Source: Ctena decussata
Taxonomy: Eukaryota; Mollusca; Bivalvia; Lucinida; Lucinidae
NCBI GenBank assembly: GCA_963989385.1
Contig: OZ022498.1
Span: 1,309,501 to 1,373,500 of the forward strand
Length of the DNA stretch: 64,000 nucleotides
Direction of reading: 5' to 3'
This document shows positions 10,858 to 21,985 of the stretch, one piece after another. The notes beneath the pieces were generated by a model. That model was not told where the DNA came from. It ran no database searches and saw only the letters and a list, made by a program, of their open reading frames with translations. Both the position numbers and the translations under genes were made by a program. Position 1 is the first letter of the stretch; each line of letters begins with the position of its first letter.

Positions 10858-11995
10858 CAGGTTTGCACTATAATCACTGTGTGAGTCCGTCCGTCCGTCC
10901 GTCCGTTGGTTATCAGTTAGCGTAAACCATTATCAGTTAGCGAAAACGCTCATAACTCTTGAACCGCATGGGATATTTGACAAAATTTTGCATACTTATA
11001 CATGTCAATATTGTCTAACGACTCGCATGCATAACAACCTTATTTGATGGACAAAGCTTTGCTGAGCTCAGGTTGAAAATTTACGGACAACTACTGAAAA
11101 TGCTCTTAACTCTTGAACACCGTGGAAAATATGGTTCAAATTTTGTATGCTTATGTATTTTAACATAGTCCAGCCACCGACATGAAAAACAGTGACGAGG
11201 CTTCACCGAGCATCAATTTGGCCGGTCAAGCTCTTTTTTGAAAATGCTCACAACTCTTGGACCACTTGGCATATTTGCTTCAAATTTTGTATACTTATGT
11301 AATTTAACATTGCCCAGCCACTGGTATGCAAAACAGTGACGAGGCTTCACCGAGCATCAATTTGGCCGGTCGAGCTTTTTTATTGAAAATGCTCATAACT
11401 CTTGGACAGCTTGGTATATTTGCTTCAAATTTTGTATACTTATGTAATTTAATATTGCCCAGCCACTGGTATGCAAAACAGTGACCAGGCTTCACCGAGC
11501 ATCAATTTGGCCGGTCGAGCTCTTTTATTGAAAATGCTCATAACTCTTGGACCGCTTGGTATATTCGCTTCAAATTTTGTATACTTATGTAATTTAACAT
11601 TGGCCAGCCACTGGTATGCAAAACAGTGACCAGGCTTCACCGAGCATCAATTTGGCCGGTCGAGCTCTTTTATTGAAAATGCTCATAACTCTTGGACTGC
11701 TTGGTATATTTGCTTCAAATTTTGTAAACTTATGAAATTTAACATTGGCCAGCCACTGGTATGCAAAACAGTGACCAGGCTTCACCGAGCATCAATTTAA
11801 TCGGTCGAGCTCTTTTATTGAAATGCCCATAACTCTTGGACCGCTGGGTATATTTGCTTCAAATTTTGTACACTTATGTAATTTAACATCGCACAGCCAC
11901 TGGTATGCAAAACCTCTTATTGCACAACCCGCAGGTTTGCACTATAATCACTGTGTGAGTCCGTCCGTCCGTTATCAGTTAGCAAAAACGCTTCA
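10850..11995. repeat. 145-bp satellite array with matching flanks
   Basis: About six units of 145 bp run from roughly 11060 to 11920, each with GAAAATGCTCATAACTCTTG, TTCAAATTTTGTATACTTAT and AGTGACCAGGCTTCACCGAG. The spacing is exactly 145 bp in the central units. The array is bracketed by two near-identical copies (about 10852-10905 and 11930-11985) of a block containing GCACAACCCGCAGGTTTGCA and a (CCGT)n run. The repeated 63-residue open frames on the minus strand are satellite artefacts. Confidence 0.9.
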
Positions 11996-12290
11996 TTTCC
12001 GTACATTCCTTCTGGCACCAGAAACTGATTATTCTACATTCACCACGGGTTGTGCACATTACCATCAGTTGATTGTGTTTTCATTTAAACCTTTCTGTTG
12101 GTCTAAATTATTTAGTTCAGTAAAGATAGCTGCGTTGTCACCTATTTGGGAAAGAGCTGCTGGCTCGGCTTATCACTTGTAATTTATTGTTAGTTGGAAT
12201 GTATTTGTCAATCTTTCCCTTTGATGTTTGGGATATGGTTTGGGATCTGATTCAGTCAGTTCCTGAAGTCTATTTTACTCTTTAAATTTG
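11990..12290 (+). mobile_element. Naiad-type 3' tail fragment, right part
   Basis: The phrases CACCTATTTGGGAAAGAGCT and a T-rich stretch with TTTGGGATATGGTTTGGGA align with 43135-43230 and with the reverse complement of about 38340-38380. It is the continuation of the tail at 10690-10857. Confidence 0.6.
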
Positions 12291-12409
12291 TTATAGCGAC
12301 ATGAATCTTAGCGAAGATTGGCTTCCATTCTATTTTGCATCGGACATCTGTTTCCTGATGCCCTTGTCTGTTGCCTTTCTCGAGACGCAGGAGTTGAGCT
12401 GGTTCGATT

Positions 12410-12434
12410 GGGAGGGGGGGGGGGGGGGGGGAGG
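12410..12434. repeat. Poly-G tract
   Basis: A run of about 20 G broken only at its edges, an unusual G-tract in AT-rich DNA. The flanking region 12290-12960 shows no gene I can support. Confidence 0.9.
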
Positions 12435-12962
12435 GCTGCGCTCGCGAGTTAAAACGTAGGTGTCTCTTACCTGATGTCTGTAGCTAATGTGTCCGCGGAA
12501 GGTAACAGTAAGTGTGGCTCGGAGAGGGGTGCTCGTTGCCTGCCGAGACCTGCCCATCATTTCTTTTCTTTCAAACTTTTGGGGTTTAGACACTGAAGAA
12601 GTTAAACTCAGATACCAATGCGCGGCTGTCGTACTAATTTTGGTATTAATACGTTTGTATTTAAACCAAGTTTTCATGTGGACAAGCAAACTTACTCCAA
12701 TCTTTACATGGTGCAGAGATTTCATGTACCTCCCGGACTTATTGTGGGAGGCTGCCCGCTTCCGACTTACGACGTAAAGCCAAAATTAATCCGCGTCACG
12801 CGATACATGTTGTGAAATAAGCAACCATTCAGCATGTGGCGGCTGCATTTCCAATAAAAATTCTAAAAATTGGGTCACCTGAAATAGTTACCTATATTGT
12901 CCTAAAATTGGAACAGTTTGGTTTTTCAATGTAATAATGTATCTAAGATATGCAGATAGAAT

Positions 12963-13033
12963 GGCAAACAGTGCAAACTCAGATCAGACAGCTCCTTTAG
13001 GAGCAGTCTGATCTGGGTCTGCACTGTTTGCTC
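12963..13033. repeat. Small hairpin element, family H
   Basis: The GGCAAACAGTGCAAACTCAG arm pairs with its complement across an AGCTCCTTTAGGAGC centre. The same arm design sits in the middle of the larger TA- and TTAA-flanked MITEs of this window. Confidence 0.85.
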
Positions 13034-13284
13034 AGATCTGTCTGTTCCAATATTTGGAATCTTTTACGGTAGTGTTAGCCTAAGCTTTGTTTTTGTCATT
13101 ATTCTTAATAGGATATAATTCTGGTATAAACTTCCCAGTGGAATTTGTGGCATTTTTATCGTGTTCTGTAAATGACAGTTCATAATATCTACTTTGTTAT
13201 AAGCATGGAGTGTTGCTGACGTCACTATGTAGCATGGTTTTTGACATGTTTGACCAACTTATTAGAATGTTATTAGTTGTCACT

Positions 13285-14150
13285 TTAAGGTGGTGATAAT
13301 CACTGATTTGGGGCAAAGACAAAAATCTGCATAAAATACTCAAAATACCACTGATCTTTCCAAAACTTAGCAGATGCCTTCTTTATGTTGTTTCTCACAT
13401 TTCAGACTCCCAAAATGCAGCATTTGTTAATGTTAAAAAGTGTTTTTATAAGGAAAGATCAAAGGGTAATTTTGTGCGCAATAATCTGAAAAACTAATAT
13501 TGTTATTGAAAATATTCTTAGTGCTGAGAGTTCCTTGTTGCATAATGGAGAGCGACCTAGCAATTATTTTTTCAAACTCTTTCACATATTATCAGGCTGA
13601 GCAGATGAAAAAAGATGCGGTCTGTGTCCAAATTTTTTTTGTCAAAACACAGGTGAGACAGGTGAGACTATTTTAACAAGGTTGAACAATTTCATCTACA
13701 CACCAGTGATCATGTAAGTAATGTATTATTTATACTGTAGGTGTTACTTAGGTATGCTTGCCTACCCTATATTTAATAAATGCGTCCAGTGTACATTACC
13801 TTGTACATGGTTGAACATTTGAGAAAAAGCTACTGTTTTCATCTGGTCTACAATACAATTTGAGAAAGAGTTGGAACAAATAATTGCTAGGTTGTTCTTC
13901 ATTATGCGCTAACGCACCTTCAGTACAACGTTACTTTTCAATAATGATGTTAATTTTTAAGATTATTGCGCACAAAATTACCCTTTGATCTATCCTTATA
14001 AAAACACTTTTTTAAGCAGCATGTACGTCTATTTTGTATTCTAAACTGTAAAGAACAACAAAAATCAGAAGTCTGCTAACTTTCAGGGAGATACCTTACT
14101 TTTTTATGGTTTTATGCAGATTTTACATTTACCATAAATCACCACCTTAA
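13285..14150. mobile_element. Foldback DNA element with TTAA ends
   Basis: An 866-bp element begins TTAAGGTGGTGAT and ends with its complement at 14138-14150. The arms stay complementary for about 400 bp on each side: for example the AGGGTAATTTTGTGCGCAAT block near 13465 matches the reverse complement near 13985, and the CCTAGCAATTATTT block near 13555 matches near 13890. TTAA at both ends suggests a piggyBac- or Kolobok-type target duplication. No transposase frame was seen. Confidence 0.82.
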
Positions 14151-14213
14151 AACTGATATACTTATGCTTGGTAATACAAGCCGCGCAAAAGGCAATAATA
14201 ATTGTGAAGTAAA

Positions 14214-14545
14214 ACCTACGGAACCCCGGAAGGGACATGTGCAATATTTTTTCTAAGTCGTTGCCACGACTTATTAAGTCGTTCCCACGACTTATTATGT
14301 CGTTCCCTCGACTTATTCTTTCGTTACCACGACTTACTATCTCGTTCCCTCGACATATTATGTCGTTACCACGAGTTATTATGTCGTTCCCACGAGTTAT
14401 TATGTCGTTACCACGACTTATTATGTCGTTCCCTCGACTTACTAAGTCGTTCCCACGACTTATTAAGTCGTTACCACGAGTTAATACTGCCCTCCAATTG
14501 GTCAAATTAACTCGTGGCCACGAGTTAATAAAGCGCTCTGATTTG
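14214..14545. mobile_element. Element built of 18-bp palindromic repeats
   Basis: About 14 tandem units of roughly 18 bp (CGACTTATTAAGTCGTTCC and variants, from 14258) are followed by CTCGTGGCCACGAGTTAATA. The outer block contains GGAACCCCGGAAGGGACATG. Because each unit is itself nearly palindromic, both strands carry long repetitive open frames (SRGNDI or LPRLIMSF repeats) that are artefacts. An opposed copy lies at 17975-18185. Confidence 0.85.
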
Positions 14546-14559
14546 CCCTGTTTTAATAT

Positions 14560-16270
14560 TGATAAAATCCCTTACCAGACTTCTAATGTCGCTGTTAAGG
14601 CGCTAATCTGTGGACCCCTAGCTGGACTGCCCAAGTGGAGCAGTCTGATCCGGACTCTGCAGTGTTGGCTAACTGGCTGAGTCTTGCTCTTGATTTTTTA
14701 ATTGTGCTGACTTTGCATCAGCTCACGCTAATAGCTGATCAGGCAGTGCACATCCTCGCCATGCTGCTCTTCTGGAGCAGAATGATCGGGGTCTCCAGAG
14801 TTTGTCCACTGACTGCGCCATGCAGCTGCACTAAATTTTTATGCTGTCATTGACCTAAATAAGTGACAAGGCTGCCATCTGTGATATTTTACTACTACTA
14901 CAAGTATTATTATTATGACAACGGCACTGTCTTTGGTTCTCAGACGGTTTATGTAGACTGACCTGTCGCCCTTGTTGAGCTGCTCCCGGGTAAAGTGGTC
15001 TGATGTTTGACAATGGTCATACTGTGTTAAGTAGTTTCCTTGAATATTTGGACACTGGTGCCTGAGCTGACATTGCAGAGCTTGGCCAGACAGTTCTATC
15101 AAGAAGTCTATAATATGCAATGTCTGCCGGTAGTCTGTGCCTCGCTGAAGCAAACTTTAAAAATCTTTCATTGTGTCACATGATAATAGTACGCTAAAAT
15201 CTTGGCTAGCATCATAGATTCTGATCAGAATGCTCTTCCGGAGCTGTCTGATCAGTTCTGCCTCAGTGCTAAGCTGTTGTGCGCTGCCGGTTTTTATGGC
15301 ATAGCTACCCCAGTTACTCCGCCATCAATATTTTGGCAAACAGTTGCCTTAATCAGCTGGTCTGTGCGAACACGTCGGGTCGATGCATGCAATAGCTGCG
15401 ATCATTTTTTTAACACTTTGCTTAAAATTTTGGTTTAGGTTTAAGACTATACTGCTGAAGGATTGCGTTGTTGGAATACTTGCGACAGACACGTCATAAA
15501 GCATCTGTCCGTCAGTACAAACTTACATCGCAGCTTCACACGTGCCAACAGTTTCTGTCTTAAATCGAAATGGTATATTTTATTGTCTACGCCCATGGGC
15601 GTAGATATCTTAGGAATTGCTTTTGCTCCGGAGCATTTTAGAAAAGGTCATGACTGGTTGAATGTTATTTTCTATTGACTGGTCATCATTGATATTTTGC
15701 GCATGTTTGATCAGGTCCGCAAGTACCAGAAAAGGATCGACATTGAGACGGTCTAGTAGTATCACTAAATGCCAAATATTTCTAAGGTGACAAAACATGC
15801 CAGTTAATTGAAATAGGGTAATTACATGCCAGCATGAGCTTAGAAATGCCAACCAGAAATCTACTAGATTAAAACGAGAATGTGCGATAAGACCGAAGTG
15901 AAGATTGACTTGGGTTTGGTTGAGGCGCGATTTGACCAAGGTGTCAATCCAATGACTACACAAGTTATTGTGTGCTAAGCGTAGACACAAACTTTTTTTT
16001 GTAAAAGCTGATACTTCTGGTTATTATCATCAGTATTTCATTTCTTCACCACCAGTCAACATTCAGAGTTCTGCAACATGTCAAGATCCGACTTGTACAG
16101 ACTTGGCATTGTTAAACAGGCGACTGATACAATCTCCTTGCACCGGTCTGATCCATAATGGGGTTGCTTCCAGAGCGAGTTTCAGATAAGAAACAAGTTA
16201 CAACGAAATCTACTTGTTTTAAACTTTAATGATTTCTCTATAGAAGCATTTTCTTTCTGTCGCAGTCTGT
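14560..16270. other. Intergenic, no supportable gene
   Basis: There are short open frames up to 126 residues (15610-15990 minus) without recognisable motifs. Several degenerate AGTCTGATC/CTGATCAG phrases are probably MITE debris. A perfect 20-bp palindrome centred on CCCATGGG lies at 15586-15605. Confidence 0.45.
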
Positions 16271-16279
16271 CTTTTTCAA

Positions 16280-16448
16280 AAGTTACTTCTTTTTTTGTCC
16301 GTCCGTCCTTTGTCTCACCTTCTGTGAGATTGACAGATTGATAACAAAAGGCTGTGTGCAATGCAACCCCGCCTACAGCGGGTCTCGAGCCCGAGACTGC
16401 TAGAACAGCAGACACAGCGCTTAACCCACCGAACTTCCGGGGCTCTCC
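16280..16448 (-). mobile_element. tRNA-derived SINE, family 1
   Basis: On the minus strand the head reads GGAGAGCCCCGGAAGTTCGG then GTGGGTTAAGCGCTG, an A-box-like start shared with 17006-17221. A B-box-like GGGCTCGAGACCCGC follows, with a tail ending in C/T-rich repeats. Confidence 0.7.
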
Positions 16449-17005
16449 TTTTTGCACATGCATTTATAGCTCAGCGCACGGTTATTGCAAAGAATCTGAC
16501 AAGAAGGCAAGCGCCGTCTGTCCTGGCTATTTGCTTGTTAGTATGATAACGCGACTGCTTATCTCCACAACCACAACATTTAATAGCTTATATTTGTGTT
16601 CCGAAATAGCAATGTAATACAGCGTTTTATAATGTTAATGCAACTACGAGTAAACACTTTAAATTCCATATCAATCTAAGCATAGCTTGGTCAGATTTCA
16701 CTTTTTGTTTATGTGGTAATTTAGGAGAGCAACTTACGGAAAAGGATCATATATGTATGTCGAATATTGTGGATGACTCGTTATTAAAAACTGCATTAAA
16801 AGTATATGCAAAAAAATTAAGGGTGAGTAACATTCATAGCTTTTGGAAAGATTAAGCACAGTCACCAATTTTTGGATTTTGAATATGTGGCGAGGGTGGA
16901 GGTAGCAGCATGTTTACTATCATTTAAGTGTGTAAAGTCTCGGTTTAAAACTGAATGGGCTGTCAAGAATACTTTGACTGTATCAGTTTCTGATCATTGC
17001 CTATA

Positions 17006-17221
17006 GGAGCCCCGGTAGCTCAGTGGGTTAAGCGCTGGCCTACTGATCCGGGTTCGAGCCCTGCTTTAGGCGAAAATCGTTCCTATCGTAAAATTTTAAA
17101 CGGGGTTCTGTTGCATACAGCCATTCATCATCAACCGCCCATCGTCCTGATCTGACTGAAATATTGTTGAAACGGACGTAAAATTGCAAGTCATCCATCC
17201 AGTCATCCGTCCATCCATCAT
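17006..17221 (+). mobile_element. tRNA-derived SINE, family 1, best copy
   Basis: The head GGAGCCCCGGTAGCTCAG, with GTGGGTTAAGCGCTGG, is A-box-like. The B box is GGGTTCGAGCCCTGC. The body carries CCCATCGTCCTGATCTGAC, and the tail is a (CATC)n-type microsatellite near 17195-17221. These are the standard parts of a polymerase III SINE. Confidence 0.8.
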
Positions 17222-17233
17222 TGCCTATCTTCT

Positions 17234-17559
17234 TACACTGTAAAAAAATTCCGTAGATTCTACGGTAGAATACCTGGCAACCAGCTGCTAGTCCGTTTTT
17301 CGTCATTTTACGGGCGTCTGCCTGTAGAACATTTGTTTGAAGTCTCGATATGGTAGAGTTATGTTAACTGATCATTCTCGCAAAGACATTTATAGTATTG
17401 AAGGGCGAAATTACCAAACTAAAACCTGCCTTATTCTACCTTATTCTGCGTGATGATTCTGCCAGTGTTTACGGGTGCCCGTAAAAATAACGGGAAATGG
17501 ACTGGCAGCTGGTTGCCAGGTATTCTACCGTAAACTCTACGGAAATTTTTTAAAGTGTA
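17234..17559. mobile_element. MITE with about 95-bp terminal inverted repeats
   Basis: The left arm TACACTGTAAAAAAATTCCG and onward, including GAATACCTGGCAACCAGCTG, is the reverse complement of the right arm ending near 17559. The loop is about 110 bp. It lies directly after the tail of the SINE at 17006-17221. There is no coding capacity. Confidence 0.85.
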
Positions 17560-17974
17560 TTTTGTAAAAATTGTGGCTTTAATATTATTCCAACATGCAG
17601 TTACTAAAGCAGGGGTCCAGATATGATGGATTTTTATGACACTTTTGGGATAATGTTTCTTAATTCTCAGCAAAAACACATGTCGTGATCCCTGCTGCCT
17701 TGTTGACGAAGTTATGATGGGTACTCGCAACATCTGTTGCTTAGGAGTATAATAAATATCCTCAAAATCCGTCCTTATTTATACACGTGTCTCCGCTAGA
17801 TAAAATCAGTAGATGCTGTTTCGCGTGTGGAACTGACGGAACCCAGGTCCGCATTACTTTCAAGTCCGCATAATATGTAAGTACTCTGGTATCTCTGTTT
17901 TTAGTTACACTATATTCAGACTAATCTGAAAACTTGGTAAAGGTTTTTATCAACAGTGCACAAGACCTAATTGA

Positions 17975-18185
17975 TCCTATCGGAGCGCTTTATTAACTCG
18001 TGGCCACGAGTTAATTTGACCAATAGGAAGGTGGTATTAACTCGTGGCCACGACTTAGTAAGTCGTGGGAACGACATAATAAGTCGTGGTAACGACATAA
18101 TAACTCGTGGGAACGACTTAATAAGTCGTGGCCACGAGTTAAGAAAACTATTACACATGTCCCTTCCGGGGTTCCGTAATAACCT
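17975..18185. mobile_element. 18-bp palindrome-repeat element, inverted shorter copy
   Basis: Same parts as 14214-14545 in opposite orientation, with fewer tandem units (about 6): GTGGCCACGAGTTAATTTG, the AAGTCGTGG units, then ACATGTCCCTTCCGGGGTTC. The difference in unit number shows the array expands and contracts. Confidence 0.85.
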
Positions 18186-18399
18186 GCAAGCATGCATTTT
18201 TTAAACTGTTTGATTGCTTGATACAATGATTAAATCAATATTTGTCCATGGCACACTGAGAAATTTGAAAGTTTCAAATTGACGTGTCTGATATTAAGAA
18301 AAATAAATAAATAAATAAAATTGTCTTTGTGTACTTTCATGCGTTTGTATAAATGATTAGGGTAGATATCCACTGTATGTAGACTGTGTCTGTAAAATT

Positions 18400-18545
18400 G
18401 TAAAAGTTTCCCATATCCTAGCGGTCGTTGTGGCAGTGGAGATACCGGGCTCGCTGTATCTCGTCACTGTGTATGAAAGGCAGAGCCCATCCCTCTTCCT
18501 TCGCTGTCTCATACTTCCCGGTTTCGAGAAAGTTACCCGCTGTGT
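18400..18545 (-). mobile_element. SINE family 2 fragment
   Basis: The phrases CCCATATCCTAGCGGTCGT and CAGAGCCCATCCCTCTTCCT and CCCGGTTTCGAGAAAGT match the body of the family 2 SINE at 62615-62890. The tRNA-like head is missing. Confidence 0.6.
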
Positions 18546-18608
18546 CTGTACGTGTGTGCATCAAATATTGGTTAAGTAAGACTAATGATAACGAATGAGA
18601 CTAAATAT

Positions 18609-18843
18609 GAGCCACGACACGAGAAAACCAACAAAGTGGTTGTGCGCCCAGCACAGACTCAGATCAGCTCAGCATCCACCAAGTTTGATCACACTCTTTG
18701 CTAGGCAATTAAAGGGTAGCTAAGGGTCTCGGCTACCTCCATGCGGACAGCGAAGACTCTGATCAGACTGGGCGGATGCCCAGGCTGATCTGAGTCTGCG
18801 CGAGACGCACAACCACTTTGTTGGTTTCGTCGTGTTGCGGCTC
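18609..18843. mobile_element. Palindromic MITE, family P
   Basis: Starts GAGCCACGACACGAGAAAAC and ends in the complementary CGGCTC, with internal CAGATCAG arms. Flanked on both sides by ATAT, a possible target duplication. Confidence 0.88.
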
Positions 18844-19078
18844 ATATATCCTGAAGTAGACTTTAATCAGATAAGACATTTAGATAAAGTAGGGAGAACC
18901 ACATGGGCATCTTAACTAAGACAAATGTTGTTTACGAATGATTTGGGTATGTATGGTTAAATGAAGATGTAAGGGATGCTGATTTATTTATGAAAGTTTA
19001 AAAGCGAAGAGTAATAAATAGATCGTAGTAAACAAAAATGGCGTACAATACAATTTTTCTTTGGTAACAGTTCATGTT

Positions 19079-19296
19079 TTAACTCTTAAAGCGCCAAAAA
19101 TGAAAAACAAAATGTTAAATTTGCAAACAGTGTAGATCCAGATGAGGTGGCTCATCATGAGCCACATCATCTGGATCTACACTGTTTGTCATATAGTCTT
19201 TGAATTCTCAATATGATATACCTTTGACAAAAGATTTTTTTAAAATTTCTGTAGACGTAAATTTTGTCGTCTACTTTTTGGCGCATTAAGGGTTAA
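19079..19296. mobile_element. TTAA-flanked MITE carrying a family H hairpin
   Basis: Ends TTAACTCTTAAAGCGCC and its near-complement GGCGCATTAAGGGTTAA define a 218-bp element. Its centre is the GCAAACAGTGTAGATCCAG hairpin with a GGCTCATCATGAGCC tip. Confidence 0.78.
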
Positions 19297-21260
19297 TAGC
19301 TAACACCTGTACAAAATCTGACATCAGCACCTGGCTGAGTAGTATGAAGCTTCAGGGGCTGGCTGACGAAGGTAGTTTAAATCCTGTGATCCTAAACTCA
19401 ACACCAGTGACGGAAGAGTTTGGGATCTCAGTTGGGGGAATCCTGAAGATTCTGAAAAATCTTCAACCGGGCAAAGCAGCTGGGCCAGGCAGACTCAAAA
19501 CACTCTTGCTACAGGAGCTTAGAGAGGAGATCGCTCCAATCCTCCAGGTTATATTTGAGCGGTCTCTTCAAACAGGTAAGCTACCAGTAGATTGGTGTAG
19601 GGCCCAAGTTACACCTATTTTTGAAAAAGTCATCAGCTGCAAATTACTGACCCATTTCCCTCAATTGCATACTTCGCAAGGTCCTCGAACATATAATGGC
19701 ATCTCAGTTGGTTAGGCACATGGACAAGCATGGCCTATTGTACGATTTACAGCATGGTTTTAGAGAAAAAAAGGTTATGCGAGACTCAGCTTACCACATT
19801 GGTTGAGGACCTTGTCAGGAGTGCGAGTACAGGGAAGCAAACTGACTTGGTGCTGTTGGATTTTTCAAAGACGTTTGATGAGGAATCAGGTTCGGTCCCG
19901 GTGATGTCTGGATTTCCTAGGGCTCTGCCCTTGGGCCGATCCTGTTCCTAATATACATCAATGACCTACCAGACGAACTCACTTCAGAGTTTCGTCTTTT
20001 TTGCAGATGGCACGGCCGTTTACCTTACTCACTTTAGAGGTTCGTCTTTTTTGCAGATGGTACGGCCTTTTTACCTTACTCACTTTAGAGGTTCGTCTTT
20101 TTTGCAGATGGTACGGCCTTTTTACCTTACTCACTTTAGAGGTTCGTGTTTTTTGCAGATGACACGGCCGCTTACCTTACTCACTTCAGAGGTTCGTTTT
20201 TTTTGGAGATGACACGGCCGTTTACCTTACTCACTTCAGAGGTTCGTCTTTTTTGCAGATGACACGGCCGTTTACCTTACTCACTTTAGAGGTTCGTCTT
20301 TTTTGCAGATGGTACGGCCGTTTACCTTACTCACTTCAGAGGTTCATCTTTTTTGCAGATGACACAGCCGTTTACCTTACTCACTTTAGAGGTTCGTCTT
20401 TTTTGCAGATGGTACGGCCTTTTTACCTTACTCACTTTAGAGGTTCGTCTTTTATGCAGATGGTACGGCCTTTTTACCTTACTCACTTTAGAGGTTCGTG
20501 TTTTTTGCAGATGACACGGCCGCTTACCTTACTCACTTCAGAGGTTCGTTTTTTTTTTGCAGATGACACGGCCGTTTACCTTACTCACTTCAGAGGTTCG
20601 TCTTTTTTGCAGATGACACGGCCGTTTACCTTACTCACTTCAGAGGTTCGTCTTTTTTTCCAGATGACACGGCCGTTTACCTTACTCACTTCATAGGTTC
20701 GTCTTAATGCAGATGACACGACCGTTTATCTAACTCACTCCAGAGGTTCGTCTTTTTTGCAGATGACATTGCCGTTTACCTTACTCACTTCAGAGGTTCG
20801 TCTTTTAGCAGATGACATGGCCGTTTACCTTACTCACTTCAGAGGTTCGTCTTTTTTGCAGATGACACGGCCGTTTACCTTACTCACTTCAGAGGTTCGT
20901 CTTTTTGCAGATGACACGACCGTTTACCTAACTCACTCCAGAAGTTCGTCTTTTTTGCAGATGGCATGGCCGTTTACCTTACTCACTTCAGAGGTTCGTC
21001 TTTTTTGCAGATGACACGGCCGCTTACCTTACTCACTTCAGAGGTTCGTCATTTTGCAGATGACACGGCCGTTTATCTTACTATTGGAGGCACTGATTAT
21101 AGCAGTGTGCTACAGACTGATTTGGACAAACCGTCTGTGTGGTGGTCCAGATGGAACATGGAGTTCAACCCCTTTGATCAATATTTGACGCCAGGGTGAC
21201 AACAATAGCTCTTCCCAAACTTTCGTTCAGGCGAGATAAAAAAAAAAAGCTGAAAGGGAT
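19297..21260 (+). pseudogene. Decayed LINE reverse transcriptase, motif-C array
   Basis: The frame 19344-19715 reads LQPGKAAGPGRLKTLLL and APILQVIFERSLQTGKLP, the fingers region of a CR1/Jockey-type RT. After frameshifts, 19730-19951 gives HGF-like sequence, ETQLTTLVEDLV and LVLLDFSKTFD (motif A), then jumps to SGSVPV, so about 30-40 residues between motif A and motif B are deleted. PLGLGPILFLIYINDLPDE-type sequence follows with frame changes. Motif C, FADDTAVYLT, is then expanded in a minisatellite (19985-21085). The end, 21055-21199, resumes TIGGTDYSSVLQTDL and WNMEFNP, the normal downstream sequence. It is dead as a protein. Confidence 0.82.
19985..21085. repeat. 50-51 bp minisatellite of the RT FADD motif
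   Basis: About 22 tandem copies of a unit containing TTCGTCTTTTTTGCAGATG, ACACGGCCGTTTACCTTACT and CACTTCAGAGG. Each unit encodes FFADDTAVYLTHF in one frame, the RT catalytic motif. Unit length switches between 50 and 51 bp, so the frame is not kept. Each T-run followed by GCAG also looks like a splice acceptor. Confidence 0.95.
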
Positions 21261-21559
21261 TGAATTGACAGTATTGTTAATTCTGGTTAGAAATTTCTTG
21301 AATTTTGTAATAAACTTATGACTGTGAAGACGAGTTTCACTTTATTATATTACATCCCGTATATGAAAACTTGTTGCCGACCAGCTTATACAAACATGTA
21401 CGTGTAAAGTGAAATACTGTTTTAAAGCTGCAAGGTCCATAACTTTTAATCCTTTACTTGTGGAATTTATGTTTCCAAATTTCATCAGACTCATAATCCT
21501 TTATAAATTATCACTATTCAGATTGTAAATAGAGATGTTGAGTTTTAAAGTACAAAAAT

Positions 21560-21985
21560 TCCCCATAAGGTTTTGTCATACAACAAACAAATAACGCTAA
21601 TTCGCTAATTCATCAGTTTGATATGCACTGTAGGGAATACTTTCATTACTACAAACGGCTATGGCCTATGTAATTCTTGGAAAATACTGCTAATTGTTGC
21701 ACGACTTTAAAAATATTTGGTGATTCTCTTCTCCAAAATGAGGGCGGAGGCCAAGATGTATAGATATCAAAGGTGGTTGCTTCTCTAGGCGACGTAGCCC
21801 CTCTTAAATGCGGTCTACTTCTTCGGGAGCAAATTATTCTCTTTAAGTTGACCTCTATTGGCAAGGAATGCAAAAATACCCAGCATATTTGCTGCCCTTG
21901 AAAGTGTACCTATTGTACCTTGAGGTGTGATACTGAATCTGGAAAAATATATATGTAAATCCGCAGCTATGTAAGGTGCGTGAAG
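21560..21985. repeat. Left end of segmental duplication (partner 43433-47350)
   Basis: GTCATACAACAAACAAATAA and downstream text align with 43440 onward, and after the inserted LINE with 47088 onward. The segment contains a family R copy (21740-21900). A 28-bp identical block near 21957-21983 matches 49327-49353. Confidence 0.75.

Noticed and set aside
11304..11785. A family of 63-residue proteins repeated three times on the minus strand.
   Set aside because: They are the same frame in successive 145-bp satellite units, with no independent start or regulatory sequence.
14104..14680. Repetitive proteins with SRGNDI or FPRLIMS repeats.
   Set aside because: Self-complementary 18-bp units give open frames on both strands; the same occurs in the opposed copy at 17975-18185.
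15610..15990. A 126-residue minus-strand open frame as a gene.
   Set aside because: No motif, no splice or polyadenylation context that I can support, and composition like its surroundings.
19985..21085. CRISPR-like repeat array.
   Set aside because: Units abut without unique spacers, they encode RT sequence, and the genome is eukaryotic.
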